Assembly (NCBI GenBank): GCA_049487715.1 | Contig: CP150550.1 | Coordinates: forward strand, 806,001 to 870,000 | Source of the DNA: Pycnococcus provasolii | Taxonomy: Eukaryota > Chlorophyta > Pseudoscourfieldiophyceae > Pseudoscourfieldiales | Reading direction: 5' to 3' | DNA length: 64,000 nt | In this document: in pieces, positions 35,001-43,845 of the stretch | How positions within the stretch are numbered: position 1 is the first letter of the stretch | How the letters are laid out: each line of letters begins with the position of its first letter | Notes under the pieces: generated by a model | Told to the model about the DNA's origin: nothing | Database searches by the model: none | The model's input: the letters and a program-made list of their open reading frames with translations, nothing else | Translations under genes and position numbers: made by a program

Positions 35001-37940
35001 GCTATCAGCGATTGAGGACTGCTCTTCCTGTAATCTCTTGATCTCTACGCCGATCTCTTCAAGAGTCGACTCGCGCAATTTCTCAAGTTCCGCCTCCTTC
35101 TCAGCAAGCTCGCGATCAAGTTGGGCCTTCTTTTCATTCAATTCCGCCTGCGCAGTGGCTACCGCCACAGTAGCAGATGCCGCAGCCTCCTGCCGAATTC
35201 GCTCTGCTTCAGCCTTGATGTCTTCGCGTTCTTTCTCCAACTGAGCCTTCTTGTCCTCAAGAGATGCTTCCAATGTCTTGCGCGTCTGCTCTAGCTCTTC
35301 CTCTGCTGCCTTGGCTTTCTCTTCTGCACTTTGCTTTGTCTCTTCCACTTCTTTCTCACTCAGCTTTTTAAATTCTTCATTAGCAATCTCCGTTTCTCGT
35401 GCGATCGCGTTCTGCTCCTCTTTTGCTAGCTCCGCCGCCTCGGCAATCCTTTGACGTTCCTTCTCGTTTAGCTCTTGCTCTGCCTCGATTTCGGCATCTA
35501 TAGCAGCCTTGCGTTGAGCAAGCTCCAGCTCAGCCGCACGCAACTCATCCTCGCTGCGCTTCGCCGCCTCCGCAGCTTCACGTTCGGCTTGCAAAGCTGT
35601 CATCTCCTTTTCCAGCTCGCGCTCCTTTAGACGCTCTTTCAGGTCAACTTCGATTCGTTCGCGGATATGAGCGAGGCGATCTCGTTCGTCAAGCATAGCT
35701 TGCTCAAGTGCTCGCCGCTGCTCTTCCAACGCCTTCTTTTTGTCCCACTCATCGGAGAAAACTTTCTCGGTAATCGCATCCAAGTTGAGCTGCATCTGAC
35801 TGCGCTCAGCCGCATCTTTCTCTGCTTTGATGTTCTCCGCCATGTCGGCGAGGCGCCTGCGTTCAGCTGCCATAAGCTCCTTCTCAGCCACGACATTCTC
35901 GTCGAACTCCGTCTTGCGGCGTTCGAGGTCCTGCGCAATTGCCAACTCCTCCGCGTCTAGGCGTTCCTGCGCTTCCCGTGATGCACGCAACTCACCAATA
36001 TCGCTCGCCACACCGGCAGAATCTTTTTCCTCCTCAAGGCGCTTCTGCTCCTTTTCCTTCTTGCTCCTGATGGCTGCAAGGTTTTCCCGTTCCACTCGCA
36101 TTTCAGCCTCGATAGCGGCGCGTTTTGCGCTCAGCTCCTCTTGAACTTCTGCCTCTCTCGCCGCCACCGCTTCGTTGCTCTCCAGCTTCGCTTTCTCAAT
36201 CGCCGCTCGCTTCTCAGCCTCAGCCTCCTCAGCCGTTTGCTCAAGCTCCTTTCGGGAATTCTCGCGCTCCATTTCAATGCGCTCCTGCTCCTCGGTGACA
36301 CGCGACTCGAGTTCGTGCTTCTTCTTTTCCACCTCGGCAATCTTCAATGCCGCAGTAGTCTCAGCCTGCTCGCGGCGACGTGAAGCCTCCTGCTCAGCCT
36401 CCTCCCGAGCACGAGCCGCCTGCTCGCGAAGACGCTCTGCGGCGGCATCGTTATCCCTTTGCACACGTGCCGCCTCCTCTTGGATTGCTCGCCTTTCAGC
36501 CTCGATTTCCAATCGCCGTGCCTCCGCCTCTGCTTCGAGCTCGCGCTGCTTCCTTCGCACGTCGTCAACCGACGAAACCTTTGCTGGTGGCAAGGGCTCT
36601 GGAGTCCACGCTTTCTCACGGGCCGCCTTTGCAGCGGCAGCAGCCTGGCGCTCTTGCTCCATGCGTTCGGCTGATATTTGTGCGCGTGCCAACGCAGCAG
36701 CCTGCTTCGCCTTCATGGTTCGTCGGCTGACCGCCAAGTCGATTTGTGGAACGGCGCCTCCTGTGGGGTCATCCCGCGGGTCCAGTGGCTGCTGCGCGAG
36801 CGCAACCTGATCGGCAAAGTCTCCCACCACCTTAAGGAGCACCTCACGCTCCATTCTGCTTAGCGCGGTGGCGCCCGAAAGCCCAAGCGAGAGCAGTCTT
36901 TCACGTGCGTTGACGAACGTCTTGATCGAGTCCAGGTCACCGAACTGCTTGGTCAAAAGCTTGCGATCGCTGTCAGCCCAGTACCAGGTGGACTCATTCA
37001 CGTTGCCCAGCTCCGCGGCGCTCTCGACTCCCTCAAGCACGAGCTCTAGCATCTGCGTGTTGTCGTGCACTGCCATAATAGCCGCGAAGTAGCAGCCGTG
37101 TTGCATGATTCGAGTCGCGCCGGTGAAGCACTGCAGGTCAGGGAGGCTGGAAAGGCCACGCGCCAACTCGACGAGGTCGCTGGCGTGCGCCTTCGGGTCC
37201 GTCGCAACGAGGTCGAGCACCTCGTTACGCTCGTGGTCTCCAGCGCAGCGCACGGACTCGACGAGGGGGTGCTTGACGTGAGGATTCACGAGCAACATGC
37301 CTCTACGTATGCGCCGCGTCGCTCCTGCCGATGTTTCCCCGTTCGAGGCATACAAGCTCTCCGACGACCCGGCAGTTTGGTTGAGCGAGTCAACCGTCAA
37401 CTCCGTGGTCGCGGTGGCGTCGAGCTGACGGCGGTGGTTGCGCGGGGATCGGATGACACTGTTGGCGAGCGCGACGTCGGCAACTCTCTCAGCGCGCAAG
37501 TTCAGTACCGAGCGTGCACGTCTCTCCGCTAGCCTTGTGCCCGGCCGGCCTCCTGGCAGCGCGCCCACGAGCGGTAGAGGCGGTGGGCGTGGTCGCAACT
37601 CGGAAGCTGGTCGTGTTGCTGTTGTCGCGACTCTTCGTGGCAGAGGAATCGTCGTAGCCGGGCGGCCGTTTGACGTGCTGTTTTTGCCTCGTGGCGAGTG
37701 GCGCACGATGCCCAGCCGCGGCAGCGCTTCTCTCTGCGCTTTCGTGAGTCTTGGCGGTCCTCCAGCATCCGCGACGCTTGACGGCAGCGGCATGGGCGAC
37801 AGGTACGAGGCCAGAGAAGCGGACGCCGCTTCTTTGGCGTAGGTGACTTTCGTCGCGTTGGCCGGCGCGACGAGTGCGCGCACGGGCGGCACCTTGCCCT
37901 TGCGTTTCCATGTGGCGACGGCGTCGGGTGCGCCCGTCAT
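32010..37940 (-). CDS. giant coiled-coil protein with C-terminal CEP164-type WW module (1976 aa)
   Basis: The first true ATG is at 37940. About 300 N-terminal residues are basic and Pro/Arg rich. A helical domain follows (GCYFAAIMAVHDNTQMLELVLEG and further, armadillo-like in look). The rest is almost continuous coiled coil of Glu/Arg/Lys/Ala, interrupted by a Pro-Ala-Glu repeat (34140-34620). Near the C-terminus lies EIADYARYLGMDPVMDKHLL followed by ITAPLPEGWTEHTDADGNEF and VSTYEHPLDDQYRSYY. This is the same EYAxxxGxDPxxD...APLPxxW...D...YYxN...HPxDxxYR arrangement as the N-terminal WW module of centriolar CEP164, but placed at the other end. Family knowledge suggests a basal-body or transition-fibre protein; that is inference. 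The whole reading frame of almost 6 kb is uninterrupted. Confidence 0.85.
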   Translation of the reverse strand: MTGAPDAVATWKRKGKVPPVRALVAPANATKVTYAKEAASASLASYLSPMPLPSSVADAGGPPRLTKAQREALPRLGIVRHSPRGKNSTSNGRPATTIPLPRRVATTATRPASELRPRPPPLPLVGALPGGRPGTRLAERRARSVLNLRAERVADVALANSVIRSPRNHRRQLDATATTELTVDSLNQTAGSSESLYASNGETSAGATRRIRRGMLLVNPHVKHPLVESVRCAGDHERNEVLDLVATDPKAHASDLVELARGLSSLPDLQCFTGATRIMQHGCYFAAIMAVHDNTQMLELVLEGVESAAELGNVNESTWYWADSDRKLLTKQFGDLDSIKTFVNARERLLSLGLSGATALSRMEREVLLKVVGDFADQVALAQQPLDPRDDPTGGAVPQIDLAVSRRTMKAKQAAALARAQISAERMEQERQAAAAAKAAREKAWTPEPLPPAKVSSVDDVRRKQRELEAEAEARRLEIEAERRAIQEEAARVQRDNDAAAERLREQAARAREEAEQEASRRREQAETTAALKIAEVEKKKHELESRVTEEQERIEMERENSRKELEQTAEEAEAEKRAAIEKAKLESNEAVAAREAEVQEELSAKRAAIEAEMRVERENLAAIRSKKEKEQKRLEEEKDSAGVASDIGELRASREAQERLDAEELAIAQDLERRKTEFDENVVAEKELMAAERRRLADMAENIKAEKDAAERSQMQLNLDAITEKVFSDEWDKKKALEEQRRALEQAMLDERDRLAHIRERIEVDLKERLKERELEKEMTALQAEREAAEAAKRSEDELRAAELELAQRKAAIDAEIEAEQELNEKERQRIAEAAELAKEEQNAIARETEIANEEFKKLSEKEVEETKQSAEEKAKAAEEELEQTRKTLEASLEDKKAQLEKEREDIKAEAERIRQEAAASATVAVATAQAELNEKKAQLDRELAEKEAELEKLRESTLEEIGVEIKRLQEEQSSIADSIDRVRIERDVAIKEAEEKANAELLAKLQNEKNTLIANLEKEQARVAGELAAERERLELQRKIVERENAKIQRDAVYGVSAGDSPVPIDPKFLHDAVTAGLNGKSSPQVPEESGPVEAPQPAKEAVPAEDTTAPAPVEEATVAAPAPAEEAADPAPAEEVAAAPAPVEEVAAAPATAEEAAAAPAPAEEVAAAPAPAEEAAAAPAPVEEVAAAPAPVEEAAAPAPAEAVAAAPAPAEEVVTPAPAEEAAAAPAPVEEVAAAPAPAEEPVAAAPAPTEEAAAPAATATAEDPASTDASISKLEEEQAAAAKVLDAEKAALEKKKAELLAQIEIDRQKHAEETAAVTGEDTSAGPVTESAVDTGDTSLAERHSDLGNDGETESEDPAAAARLAFEQRAQAVAQAAETATSSDAKDDKEVEDAADADAEAEAEAALEKQRVEAQASIAADRERIREMQERIAASPRKSAADDNATLAEKLEEKKKEMQLTIAEERKAFEIEKRRLLAQLEVERKDYVVRVEAIKDPDEKAALIAKRSEETTQQMQDQMRRENDLARREVESELSELALQRKEHEKRMQAERENITKEKELLRKELLALRRGRMRRETEEQLAKMGEGDADEDEEGPIHIDYAAVGIVSAADEDESVSAPGLKEMETKMAEMRKRIEEEKAKLLGEMQEKKRKLQEAKKRGGKDGLSESELAAKRQEEERIRQRQRSKEEHDQKMLQIRKEAEQKVHELEEERASLEAEKTRLASERVAGRGNVQAEEDVSAAIEQVREEMESERNTRLSAMEEERRRMENEMRKHREEIESRLALERAELEAKLKEKRERLSMVMEESSDMQIRGQMAQMQEQMQDMKRMFGNDGGDGPDADGGNGGGNTARTDVSNAAPDAAPTAEEIADYARYLGMDPVMDKHLLYIAEWAITAPLPEGWTEHTDADGNEFYYNNVTGVSTYEHPLDDQYRSYYRKLKAEEKAKEEKRAALEGGTPRGSKAALARRSS
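34140..34620 (-). repeat. coding minisatellite, Pro-Ala-Glu repeat
   Basis: About 15 imperfect units of 27-36 nt encode (A)PAPxEEVAAA-like peptides within the giant coiled-coil gene. The units differ at single bases and share third-position bases, so they expanded recently. Copy number is probably variable between strains. Confidence 0.9.
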
Positions 37941-38447
37941 TCCTTTGGTGCTCTGGCAAGTTTTTTTTGGGAAGGCCCACACAGGAGCTTTTTGCGCCCA
38001 AGAATAATGGAGTCCTAGCAAGACCTCTGAACTCTGACGAAGGTTTCGTGCAACCCCTAATTTTCCCACTTTAAATCCCACTTTAATTTTCCCACTTGCA
38101 AGAGCCCCTTCCTTCGACCTGCGACAACGACCAGTCCGCCCGACCTTGACAACAGTTGTGTGGAGCCCTCCTTCTCACCTTGCGAACGCGACCATTCCGC
38201 TTGCAACCTTCAGCAACCGTTGCACGGAGCCCCTCCTCCACAAAAAAACAACACTCCCCACTCCCCAAATAGAAACGTCCTTAGTCTAGGATCTCGAACA
38301 AACGCAAACTGAGAACCAAGCGAACACTACGATAGCAACAAGAAAACACAAGAAAACACACCAGTCACCACGCAAGTTATGTAAGTTAGCGGCCTCCATG
38401 GCCTCATTATTATGAGTAGACAGACTACTGTATGTACTTCTAGGCCG

Positions 38448-38505
38448 CTAACCCTAACCCTAGCCCTAACCCTAACCCTAACGTACTTTGTACCATACCC
38501 TAACC
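38448..38505. promoter_or_regulatory. telomere-type repeat array upstream of cysteine-rich gene
   Basis: Five to six CCCTAA units with one CCCTAGC variant (38448-38482), then one further CCCTAACCC at 38496-38505. The array lies 93 nt from the cysteine-rich gene's start and about 500 nt from the giant coiled-coil gene's start. The rest of this divergent region (37941-38447) has no recognised feature. Confidence 0.65.
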
Positions 38506-38597
38506 CAGACACCAGAGTCCCTTGCCACTTGCCACTTGCCACTTGCCTGTTCGTTCCTTTGACCACTCCCTCCTCCGTGCGCTTAGCACGCAAGGCC

Positions 38598-39830
38598 ATG
38601 GCCATGGCGCCTCGACGCGTACCACGCGCACGCGCACGCGCAGCTGACCCTTGTGCTTGCCTTAGTGCTTGCATATGGGTCGTGTTGTTGGCCTTAACAA
38701 CACTAACAAGTCTACAAAACGCAAACGCACTCTGCACGCGCGCAGGACGGTCCGCCATCTTCCTGACGTTCCAGAAAGAAAACCCCGACGCCGTGCTGCC
38801 CGCGGACGACGGGTGCACGGTCGGCGGTGGACGCGGCGAAGGCTGCTGCGACGGGTCGAGGTGCTTCGTCTGCGACTACCAGGAAGTCACAAACCAGGTA
38901 ACGAACCGAACAGCAAAGTGGTTTCAGTGCCTATGCGAAAACTGCCCGCTCGGAGAGGCACAGCCAAGGCAAGGCAACCGCCTGTGCGTCCCATGCCCAA
39001 AAGGCTGGTATGCCGACTTGACAGGCTCGAAGTACTGCAAGCCATGCCCTGCTGGCCACTTCAATCCGTTGCCGGGTCGAGGTAACCCGTGCGAAAAATG
39101 CAAAGCGGGGACGTACTCGCTCTCGCTGCTCGAGGAGTACCGCGAGGCGACGTCGGGAGACTTCGCGAGCTACGTGGGTAAGTTTGACCCGCGCGAGGGT
39201 GCGAGGAGCTGCACGAACTGCCCCCCAGGATCGTACGCGAGCCGTAGCGGCGGATCAAGTGCGCTGGACTGCCTTCCATGCCCGCCAGGAACGTATAGCG
39301 ACGACGGCAGCGCGCAGTGCACGCCATGTCCGAGCGGATTCTTCAACCCGTACTGGGGGCAGGCTGGTTCGCAGAGTTGCAAAAAATGTGAAGCAGGATC
39401 CTGCACGGATGCTCCTGGCGCAGCATATTGCTATCAGTGCTGTCCGGCAATCAACGTCGCGTGCGACAAAGCTGAGTGGCGCGGCGGACCGCTCGACCCT
39501 CCCATCAGAAAACGGCCAAACCCTTCGCCAGTGCAGTTCGAGGGTCCTTTGGAGTATCTGCATGGCACATACGACGCTTCGTTGATGCCGGTGGAACAAC
39601 AGACAGCCCCACGTGTGCCGAAGGGCACCTACCACAACAATCCGCCGGAGGAGTACCGCCTCGGCGTCAACTTGAACAATTACGCGGGCGGTGGCGTGAA
39701 CGGTCGCTTCGGCTCGCCTAAGAGCACAGCGCGCGTTCCGACAAATCCAGAGTTTTGCGAGAGCGAGCGGCGCTTCGAGCTGGACGAGATTCGCAGAATG
39801 ACAGCGTGTGAGAGCTACACGGGCAACTGA
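38598..39830 (+). CDS. cysteine-rich GCC2/GCC3 (ephrin-receptor-like) repeat protein, secreted (410 aa)
   Basis: Two close ATG codons at 38598 and 38604 precede a basic stretch and a hydrophobic signal segment (ACIWVVLLALTTLTSL). The mature part has at least four Cys-rich repeats of the GCC2_GCC3 or TNFR-like type: CPKGWYADLTGSKYCKPCPAG, CEKCKAGTYSLS, CTNCPPGSYASRSGGSSALD and CPPGTYSDDGSAQCTPCPSG. The C-terminal 130 residues are Pro/Asn rich without Cys repeats and without a second membrane helix. Such repeats occur in many extracellular proteins of protists. A role at the cell surface or wall is likely, but no specific function can be given. Confidence 0.8.
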   Translation: MAMAPRRVPRARARAADPCACLSACIWVVLLALTTLTSLQNANALCTRAGRSAIFLTFQKENPDAVLPADDGCTVGGGRGEGCCDGSRCFVCDYQEVTNQVTNRTAKWFQCLCENCPLGEAQPRQGNRLCVPCPKGWYADLTGSKYCKPCPAGHFNPLPGRGNPCEKCKAGTYSLSLLEEYREATSGDFASYVGKFDPREGARSCTNCPPGSYASRSGGSSALDCLPCPPGTYSDDGSAQCTPCPSGFFNPYWGQAGSQSCKKCEAGSCTDAPGAAYCYQCCPAINVACDKAEWRGGPLDPPIRKRPNPSPVQFEGPLEYLHGTYDASLMPVEQQTAPRVPKGTYHNNPPEEYRLGVNLNNYAGGGVNGRFGSPKSTARVPTNPEFCESERRFELDEIRRMTACESYTGN

Positions 39831-40059
39831 TGATCACCTCTATGCCGTCCGCATTGTATGATACAAATTGTAATGCTATTGCTGTAAGTGTCCTTAAAAC
39901 TGAACGCGCGTACCGTAAGTCGTTTCTGCTTCGTCGCCTAGGTTTGCGCTTACCTTGGAGTTGTGAGAATCGGACCGCCTGGATGCGTTCCTAGAAGGGA
40001 AAGCGTAGAAAAATAGTTCGTCAATCAAAAATAATATTGGTATGGTAATTGGTAACTAT

Positions 40060-41007
40060 TTATTCCTCAGCCTCTTCGTCCTCTAGCTGCGTGTACACAG
40101 CATCGACGTCCTCGAGCGCGAGAAGCTTCTCCTCCATATCGCGACAGCTCTCGTAGTCCTCGTCGCTGACATCCGTCGCGAACAACATGGGCATCATCTG
40201 CAACCCGCTCTTCTCCTCATTCATTTTGATGCCAGCTCCGTCAAGCGCGTTGCGAACAGCCCCAAACTCCTCCTTCGGCGTGAGCACGGTGAACGTTCCG
40301 TCTGCGTTCGAGATAACGTCCTCGGCACCAGCTTCGATTGCGACGTCGAATAGGTCGTCCTCGCTTACTTCCTCGCCAGGAGCCGTCATGAGTTGTCCGA
40401 CGTTCTTGAAGTTGAACGCGACTGCGCCAGCCGTGGCCATTTTGCCCCCACCCTTGGTGACTGCCGATCGTACGTCCGCCGCCGAACGGTTGAGGTTGTC
40501 GGTGAGTCCCTCGATGATGAACCCGACGCCGCCCGGTCCGTATGCCTCGTACGACGTTTCTGAGTAGTCGGCTTGTTTGCTGTCCGACGCGCGTTTGATG
40601 TTGCGTTCGATGATGTCCTTGGGCACACCCGCTCGCGTTGCCTGCGCGATGATGTCCCTTAGTTGCGTGTTAGCGTTCGGCGACGGTCCTCCTTCCTTTG
40701 CAAGTGTGACGATGAGTTTTCCATACTTTCCGTACAGCGCAGCTTTTTTCGCATCCGCCGCCCCTTTCCGCGTCGCAATTTTCGCCGACCGACGTCCCAT
40801 TAAAATCGGCGGCATGCGAAGAAATCGGCGACTAGTATAACTAGTACTACTCGGGGAAGGCTGAGGACCCCTGAGGATGCCCGGGGATGAAAGGACACAC
40901 GAAGGAGCCGCATAGAATCTGCCTCCATACATACCACTAGAAGAGCAACGCACACTAGAGGATACACCCTGGATCCGACCCATAGGAGAGAACACTCTCG
41001 CCATCAT
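40060..41007 (-). CDS. YebC/TACO1-type translational activator, organellar (315 aa)
   Basis: The YebC fold is plain: GRRSAKIATRKGAADAKKAAL, KLIVTLAKEGGPSPNANTQL, AGVPKDIIERNIKRAS, YEAYGPGGVGFIIEGLTDN and GGKMATAGAVAFNF. Family members are about 240-300 residues, and TACO1 helps translation of the mitochondrial COX1 mRNA. Bacterial YebC relieves ribosome stalling at proline-rich stretches. The ATG at 41007 (MMARVFSP) is preferred, since the following 70 residues are Ser/Arg rich without acidic residues, like a presequence. An in-frame ATG at 41148 would put the start 10 nt from the repeat array. The C-terminus ends in an acidic EDEEAEE tail. Confidence 0.92.
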   Translation of the reverse strand: MMARVFSPMGRIQGVSSSVRCSSSGMYGGRFYAAPSCVLSSPGILRGPQPSPSSTSYTSRRFLRMPPILMGRRSAKIATRKGAADAKKAALYGKYGKLIVTLAKEGGPSPNANTQLRDIIAQATRAGVPKDIIERNIKRASDSKQADYSETSYEAYGPGGVGFIIEGLTDNLNRSAADVRSAVTKGGGKMATAGAVAFNFKNVGQLMTAPGEEVSEDDLFDVAIEAGAEDVISNADGTFTVLTPKEEFGAVRNALDGAGIKMNEEKSGLQMMPMLFATDVSDEDYESCRDMEEKLLALEDVDAVYTQLEDEEAEE

Positions 41008-41157
41008 GAAGACTGATTTTTCAAAAGCAATCCACTTTTTTTTGCTTGCCAAGAATCCAAAAAGAGACACCTTATCCGAATTCCGATGAGGTCTCACACC
41101 TAAAGTTTCACACCACAAAACACTTCGCCCTATCTTCCCCAAATCCATCCCAGGGCG

Positions 41158-41199
41158 CTAACCCTAACCCTAACCCTAACCCTAACCCTAAACCCTAAC
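41158..41199. promoter_or_regulatory. telomere-type repeat array in divergent promoter (TACO1/L2HGDH)
   Basis: Six to seven CCCTAA units with one CCCTAAA variant at the right side. It lies 151 nt from the preferred TACO1-like start and 109 nt from the L2HGDH-like start. C-rich strand on plus. Confidence 0.7.
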
Positions 41200-41307
41200 G
41201 CTCACCGCATTGAACTGGTTTCTGCATTCTGCATTCTGGCTTCCCGGAACGATTCTTCGGGTTCTCCATACATACATATTTTGGTCGTTGTTTGTGTTTT
41301 GGGATTC

Positions 41308-42603
41308 ATGGCGCACACACTATCCTTAAGGTTATGGAGTTCTACACGCATGAATGTCGTTTCCTCCCACTATTATTCTCACTCTTTATACTACTTTAGG
41401 CGTGCGTTTGCGTCTTCGTCTTCCACCCCGCTTCCTTTAGGCGAAGTCGCGGCGGTTGTCGTGGGAGGAGGTGCCGTCGGACTCGCTGTCGCGCGTTGTC
41501 TTGCCATGTCGCCCGCGATTAATACAGACGAAGGCGTCGTGCTTCTCGAAAGTGAAAGCCACGTCGGAACCGCGACTTCGAGCAGAAACAGCGAGGTGAT
41601 ACACGCAGGCATCTACTACCCCGCGAACTCAAGCAAAAACAGAATGTGCCACCGGGGAAGGGGCTTGCTGTACGACTACCTAGCCGAGCGGGGCATCGCG
41701 CACGATAAAGTGGGAAAGCTCATCGTCGCGCCGGACGAGCGTGACGCCGAACGCCTGCGCGAGCTCTTCGAAGGCGCGAGCGCTCGCGGCGCGCCTGACC
41801 TGGAGATGCTCACGCCGGCGCAGGCGCGCGCGATGGAGCCGGCGCTCCGCTGCGACGGCGGTGCCATCCACTCGCCGCACACGGGAATCTTCGACAGCCA
41901 TGCGTACATGTCCGCGCTGCACGCCGACGTAGAGAACTCTGGCGGCGTTGTCGTGACCAACACGCACGTCCTTGGAGGCCAGGTGCGACCGGATGGCGAG
42001 GGATTCACGCTACGCGCGGTGGACGTCGAATCCGGTGATCAGACGATGGTCTCCGCACGCTACCTCGTCAATGCCGCCGGCCTGCACGCCATGGAGATAC
42101 ACGACGCCATCGCCGCGCCGCTCAAGTATGCACCCGAGCTGCAGCCTGGCCGCGTGCGTTACGCGAAAGGCTCGTACTTCGCGTTGAAAGGTGGCCAGTC
42201 CGCCTGCCCTTTCCGTCGTCTCATCTACCCGCTCCCCGAGATCGGTGGCCTTGGTGTACACCTCACTCTGGACCTCGGCGGCCAACCACGATTCGGTCCT
42301 GACGTCGAGTTCCTGCCAGGCGAGCCAAGCAGCTTCGACGATCTCTACGACGTGAGCGCAAGTCGTGCGCCAGACTTCGAGCGCGCAATACGAGCGTACT
42401 GGCCCGAGATGCCCAGTGGCATGCTCGAGCCTAGCTACGCCGGAATTCGAGCAAAGCTCCCGAGTGGAGACTTTGGTGTGTTTGGACCAGATGAGCACGG
42501 GGTGGATGGTCTTGTGCACATCCTTGGCATCGAGAGTCCAGGCTTGACGAGCAGCTTAGCGCTAGCGGAAGATGTGGTCGCGAAGCTGACTACCGTACGA
42601 TAA
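41308..42603 (+). CDS. L-2-hydroxyglutarate dehydrogenase-like FAD oxidoreductase (431 aa)
   Basis: The ATG at 41308 starts a Ser/Arg-rich, presequence-like N-terminus (SLRLWSSTRMNVVSSHYYSH), suggesting mitochondria. The FAD-binding Rossmann motif is VVVGGGAVGLAVARCLA. SSRNSEVIHAGIYYPANSSK matches the conserved segment after the FAD motif in L2HGDH and LhgO, and GIFDSHAYMSALHADVENSG and NAAGLHAMEI follow the family pattern. The C-terminus has GIESPGLTSSLALAEDV. L2HGDH removes the side product L-2-hydroxyglutarate. The length is near the family norm of 400-460 residues. It is tail-to-tail with the EF-hand gene. Confidence 0.9.
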   Translation: MAHTLSLRLWSSTRMNVVSSHYYSHSLYYFRRAFASSSSTPLPLGEVAAVVVGGGAVGLAVARCLAMSPAINTDEGVVLLESESHVGTATSSRNSEVIHAGIYYPANSSKNRMCHRGRGLLYDYLAERGIAHDKVGKLIVAPDERDAERLRELFEGASARGAPDLEMLTPAQARAMEPALRCDGGAIHSPHTGIFDSHAYMSALHADVENSGGVVVTNTHVLGGQVRPDGEGFTLRAVDVESGDQTMVSARYLVNAAGLHAMEIHDAIAAPLKYAPELQPGRVRYAKGSYFALKGGQSACPFRRLIYPLPEIGGLGVHLTLDLGGQPRFGPDVEFLPGEPSSFDDLYDVSASRAPDFERAIRAYWPEMPSGMLEPSYAGIRAKLPSGDFGVFGPDEHGVDGLVHILGIESPGLTSSLALAEDVVAKLTTVR

Positions 42604-42642
42604 TTATACTACAGTGTGTGTAAAGTAAATTATTGCAAGTCA

Positions 42643-42677
42643 TATTCCATTACTGTACTGTAAAATGAGCAATCTTT
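42643..42677 (-). repeat. 3' intergenic repeat block, minus orientation
   Basis: Read on the minus strand, the block is GATTGCTCATTTTACAGTAC then AGTAATGGAATA. It is the same block as at 22649, 26264 and 47806, here with an eight-base insertion. It lies between the convergent L2HGDH and EF-hand genes. Confidence 0.6.
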
Positions 42678-42707
42678 GTAAATGTTAATTCTTGATCATT
42701 CATGACT

Positions 42708-43334
42708 CTACGCGCGTTTTGCGCGAATGAGCTTTCCATATTCTTCGAATGTCAGATATTTGTCGCCATTCGCATCAGCCATGGACAAAAACCCCTCCAC
42801 ATCTTGCTTTGTCGTCGCGGGTGACGACGCGCGAACCGCCGCGTGTAGTTCGTCGACACTGATTACGCCGTCGTCATTCTCGTCGAGTTGGTTGAATCGC
42901 TCGCGCGCCGCGTCGTTCTCACGCTCAGCCTGTGCTTGTTTCTGCTGTTCGTCAGCCGCCGCGAGTTCCTCTTGGAGCATTGCGTCGAGCTCAGCGATGT
43001 CGTCATCGACGTCATCGACGAGCTTCAAATCGTTGTCGTCTTCTGCTGTTCGCTCATGTTCTGATATCATCGCATCCATCTCCTCGGACTCAGCAGGCTC
43101 GTCGCTGTCGTTTGCCTTGAGGTTCATCGCGCATTCGTCGTTTGAAATCGAGTTGTCGGCGCTTGGTGATGGTGTCGCACAGGAGTATGATACTACAACA
43201 CCAGCATCATCGTGCGGATGGAAAAATATGGACGACATCATCACACCAAACAACACGCACCACATGCCCATGCCCATGATGGAACCGAAATGAGTCATGC
43301 CGAAGCGACGACGACAACAGCAGCGTACCGCCAT
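42708..43334 (-). CDS. membrane-anchored EF-hand pair protein (208 aa)
   Basis: The N-terminus has Cys/Arg-rich residues and then a Met/Gly-rich hydrophobic helix (GSIMGMGMWCVLFGVMMSSIFF), a signal anchor. A long acidic region follows (DDNDLKLVDDVDDDIAELDAML). The C-terminal 70 residues are a canonical EF-hand pair: loop 1 DENDDGVISVDE and loop 2 DANGDKYLTFEE, both with all calcium-coordinating positions. It is likely a calcium sensor or buffer in the lumen or at a membrane. No specific family can be named. The acidic stretch may bind further calcium with low affinity, as in reticulocalbin-like proteins. Confidence 0.85.
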   Translation of the reverse strand: MAVRCCCRRRFGMTHFGSIMGMGMWCVLFGVMMSSIFFHPHDDAGVVVSYSCATPSPSADNSISNDECAMNLKANDSDEPAESEEMDAMISEHERTAEDDNDLKLVDDVDDDIAELDAMLQEELAAADEQQKQAQAERENDAARERFNQLDENDDGVISVDELHAAVRASSPATTKQDVEGFLSMADANGDKYLTFEEYGKLIRAKRA

Positions 43335-43631
43335 CCGTCGTTGAAAATCACCCTCTTTTCTCTGTGAAGCCTGCGATTACGCAACAACGCACGTTTACAC
43401 GCAGAAGTGCGCCTGCGCACTTAGGTGGGCTGTCTGTCACACACGCGTTTTAAGTCGAAAAAAAATCGCTCTCAGAAGAAAAGTCGGGGACCTTCCATGC
43501 TCCACTTTCTAGGGAGGAGCCGGAGGACAGATCCCCCAATTCGGGGTTTAGCGTCCTCTTCATCTTTGGCTACCGAAATGGATATTGGGGAGACTCGGAG
43601 AAGTGGTTCCATTATACGCTGATTAAAATAC
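43335..43631. other. divergent spacer (EF-hand gene/RING gene)
   Basis: It has no telomere-type repeat, unlike most head-to-head intervals here. Only a run of A near 43460 stands out. Confidence 0.45.
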
Positions 43632-43845
43632 ATGGCGTCTGAGAGTATCCCACCGCCGCCCTTGGAGATGGAGCCCTTGGAGATGGATGGAGACGATGGG
43701 TGGATGGTGCATCCTGAGGATTGGGTTGGATTGAGGGCCGAGCGGCGGCCGCCGCCAGCGCGCAGCACAGGAGCGGCGGCGCCGCCAGCTCGCAGCACAA
43801 AAGCGGTGGCGCCGCCAGCGCGCAGAAGAAGAAGAGAGGCGGCTC

